DNA of 7,252 bases. Source: Anaerolineae bacterium. GTDB lineage: Bacteria > Chloroflexota > Anaerolineae > Aggregatilineales > Phototrophicaceae. The notes below the pieces were generated by a model that ran no database searches, was not told the origin of the DNA, and saw only the letters and a program-made list of their open reading frames with translations. Positions 5,960 to 7,252 of the stretch are shown in pieces (the first letter of the stretch is position 1; each line of letters begins with the position of its first letter). Location of the stretch: assembly GCA_014379235.1 (NCBI GenBank), contig JACMMD010000676.1:1-7252 (forward strand). The letters run 5' to 3'. The position numbers and the translations under genes are program-made.

Positions 5960-6646
5960 CTATCGTCGTCGGTTAGCAAGGCTGATGTAGTACAGCAGTT
6001 GCAGCACCGCCGTGACTGCAGCAGCCACGTAAGTCAGCGCCGCCGCCGTGAGAACTTGGCGCGAGCCTGATCGGTCTTGTTCATTTGCCATCAAGCCAGC
6101 TTGTTCGAGCAAGATGAGTCCGCGTCGACTGGCATCGAACTCGACAGGCAGCGTCAGGATCATGAAGATAACCGTCACGCCGAAGAACAGGATACCCGCC
6201 CATAGCAGCCCGGTAGCTTGGAAGAACAGACCCGCAAAAATCAGCGCATAAGAAATCGTCGGGCTAAACTGTACCGCCGGGACAAGGAAATTACGTGCGG
6301 TAATAAGCAGCGATTTTTCCGCGTGCTGCTGCGCGTGTCCCAACTCATGCGCGACCACCGCCATCGCCGCGACAGATGGTACTGTGCCCACGCCGCGAGA
6401 CATACGAACGATATGCGTTTTCGGGTCGTAATGGTCGGTCAATTCGCCTTCGACAGCTTCTAACTGCACCGCACCCACGTTCGAGCTGCCGATAATACGC
6501 TGCGCGACCTCTGCACCTGTCAATCCTACGCTGTTGCTTTGGTTGCCCCACTTGCTGTATGCGCTTTTGACGAAAAACTGCGCCGCCAGCGACAGCAGCA
6601 GCGTGGGAATGAATACCCAGATCAGATAATTGGTATCGAAAAACAA
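5960..6646 (-). CDS. Membrane zinc metallopeptidase, YugP/Zn_peptidase_2 family
   Basis: The protein has 228 residues. The catalytic zinc motif HELGH (100-104, HExxH) sits in AVVAHELGHAQQH. The downstream family motif LPVEFDASRR supplies the probable third ligand, E169. Four hydrophobic segments, at about 6-26, 121-145, 146-166 and 201-223, make it an integral membrane protein with the active site near the membrane face. Length and layout match YugP-type peptidases, whose physiological substrate is not established; a role in membrane-protein quality control is inference. The start is TTG 6646: a near-perfect AAGGAGG (6660-6654) stands 7 nt upstream and no ATG is available nearby. It lies 92 nt downstream of panC on the same strand, so it may be co-transcribed or have its own promoter. 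A dyad at 6679-6696 is in that gap. The family call is firm and the function broad. Confidence 0.92.
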   Translation of the reverse strand: MFFDTNYLIWVFIPTLLLSLAAQFFVKSAYSKWGNQSNSVGLTGAEVAQRIIGSSNVGAVQLEAVEGELTDHYDPKTHIVRMSRGVGTVPSVAAMAVVAHELGHAQQHAEKSLLITARNFLVPAVQFSPTISYALIFAGLFFQATGLLWAGILFFGVTVIFMILTLPVEFDASRRGLILLEQAGLMANEQDRSGSRQVLTAAALTYVAAAVTAVLQLLYYISLANRRR

Positions 6647-6660
6647 TGTCGTTCCTCCTT
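6644..6660 (-). promoter_or_regulatory. Strong ribosome binding site deciding a TTG start (zinc peptidase)
   Basis: AAGGAGG (6660-6654) is almost fully complementary to the 3' end of 16S rRNA and stands 7 nt before TTG 6646. It fixes the start of the peptidase, which otherwise has no ATG near its conserved N-terminal membrane segment. Confidence 0.8.
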
Positions 6661-6678
6661 GAGAGTCTTACATAATCA

Positions 6679-6696
6679 GCGTAACAATAATTACGC
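6679..6696. promoter_or_regulatory. Inverted-repeat candidate operator upstream of the zinc peptidase
   Basis: GCGTAA (6679-6684) and TTACGC (6691-6696) form a perfect 6-bp dyad around CAATAA, flanked by TCA and TGA with a one-base offset. It lies about 30 bp before the start codon. The site could be a regulator operator or a weak hairpin in a panC-peptidase mRNA. I see no convincing promoter next to it. Confidence 0.35.
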
Positions 6697-6738
6697 ATGA
6701 AATGTATCAGAGGTTGCTCAATACCGCTTTAACAGATA

Positions 6739-7252
6739 TTAAGAAACGCCCAGTGTAGCCGACAGATCGACACGATTGTTAAGATGGAATGGTAGCAAAC
6801 AATTATCGATCAAGCGTGTCGCGCCGAGCATCGCCGCCACTGACAGCAGCAGCGGAGAATCGCCCGTCGATTGCAGTTCTTCAAGTGTATTCACATCTGC
6901 CAGCGAAACGTAATCGGCTTGCACAAGCGGCTCACTTGCCAGCGTATCACAGGCTGCTTGACGCAGCTTTTCGGGGTCACGTTCGCCGGAAGCATACAGA
7001 TCGCCAGCGCTTTGCAGCGCCCGATATAAAACTGTCGCCGCCTTGCGATCATCTTGCTGCAAATAGACATTGCGCGAACTCATCGCCAGACCGTCTGCCT
7101 CGCGCATCGTTGGGCAAACCGCAATCTCCAGCGGGAAATTCAAGTCGCGGGCCATGCGCCGGATGACGACCACCTGCTGCGCGTCCTTCTGTCCGAAATA
7201 CACCGTAGTCGGCTGCGTCAAGTTGAACAGCTTGGCGACGATGGTCGTCACG
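6739..7252 (-). CDS. panC: Pantothenate synthetase (pantoate-beta-alanine ligase), 5' end outside window
   Basis: PanC joins pantoate and beta-alanine with ATP in the cytosol to make pantothenate, the precursor of CoA and of the phosphopantetheine arm of ACP. About 170 C-terminal residues are visible of roughly 280 usual, so the N-terminal HIGH-type nucleotide site is missing. Recognisable blocks are TTIVAKLFNL followed by YFGQKDAQQ, then CPTMREADGLAMSSRN, containing the KMSKS-equivalent SSRN, and the C-terminal ADYVSLADVNTLEEL. The first visible codon, GTG at 7251, is internal valine, not a start. It ends with TAA at 6739. panB or panD may lie upstream beyond the edge. No terminator was seen between it and the zinc peptidase. 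Confidence 0.96.
   Translation of the reverse strand, partial: VTTIVAKLFNLTQPTTVYFGQKDAQQVVVIRRMARDLNFPLEIAVCPTMREADGLAMSSRNVYLQQDDRKAATVLYRALQSAGDLYASGERDPEKLRQAACDTLASEPLVQADYVSLADVNTLEELQSTGDSPLLLSVAAMLGATRLIDNCLLPFHLNNRVDLSATLGVS

Noticed and set aside
5833..5976. Short plus-strand open frame after fabH (47 codons)
   Set aside because: It runs through both hairpins and the terminator into the converging gene and has no Shine-Dalgarno.
6661..6738. Promoter for the zinc peptidase
   Set aside because: Only weak, badly spaced -10/-35 look-alikes were found, so none was reported.
7249..7251. GTG as the panC start codon
   Set aside because: It falls in the middle of the conserved PanC sequence (before TTIVAKLFNL), so it is an internal valine and the gene continues beyond the edge.

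Overview
The window (about 55% GC by eye) is a compact bacterial chromosomal segment with eight protein genes, two of them cut by the window edges. There are no RNA genes, insertion sequences or CRISPR arrays, and no gene-free stretch exceeds 300 bases; the longest is the 200-bp divergent intergenic region at 3149-3348. The gene set includes type II fatty-acid synthesis FabF/FabH, PanC, a membrane zinc peptidase of the YugP type, and an enolase-superfamily racemase/OSBS next to a COG3375-type GNAT. Together with frequent GTG/TTG starts, this suggests a free-living Gram-positive-like or Chloroflexota bacterium. Chloroflexota (Anaerolineae-like) is my best guess, from general resemblance only.

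Left block (1-3148, minus strand): four closely spaced genes that look like one operon. In transcription order they are an atypical SDR/NDUFA9-like NAD(P)-binding protein, a GNAT acyltransferase, an uncharacterised protein with two matching zinc ribbons, and the N-terminal half of an N-acylamino-acid racemase/o-succinylbenzoate synthase (NSAR/OSBS) homologue. The gaps are 13, 12 and 42 nt. The GNAT plus NSAR/OSBS pair resembles the known N-succinylation route that converts D- to L-amino acids, so the enzyme need not be a menaquinone enzyme.

Divergent control region (3149-3348): candidate promoters face both ways. Between them lies a 43-bp symmetric element in which two exact 11-nt direct repeats flank a 5-bp palindrome, all centred on position 3219. 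The fabF leader contains a long-range stem that ends 11 nt before the ribosome binding site.

Centre (3349-5818, plus strand): fabF (KAS II) and fabH (KAS III) overlap by 14 nt and probably share one mRNA. FabH supplies the first condensation of fatty-acid synthesis and FabF the elongation condensations. FabH has an unusual arginine-rich tail of about 64 residues after the normal end of the thiolase fold. A wobble-paired hairpin and then a bidirectional terminator follow.

Right block (5960-7252, minus strand): a membrane zinc metallopeptidase of the YugP (Zn_peptidase_2) family lies downstream of the C-terminal part of panC (pantoate-beta-alanine ligase). PanC feeds pantothenate to CoA and to the phosphopantetheine arm of the acyl carrier protein used by FabF and FabH.
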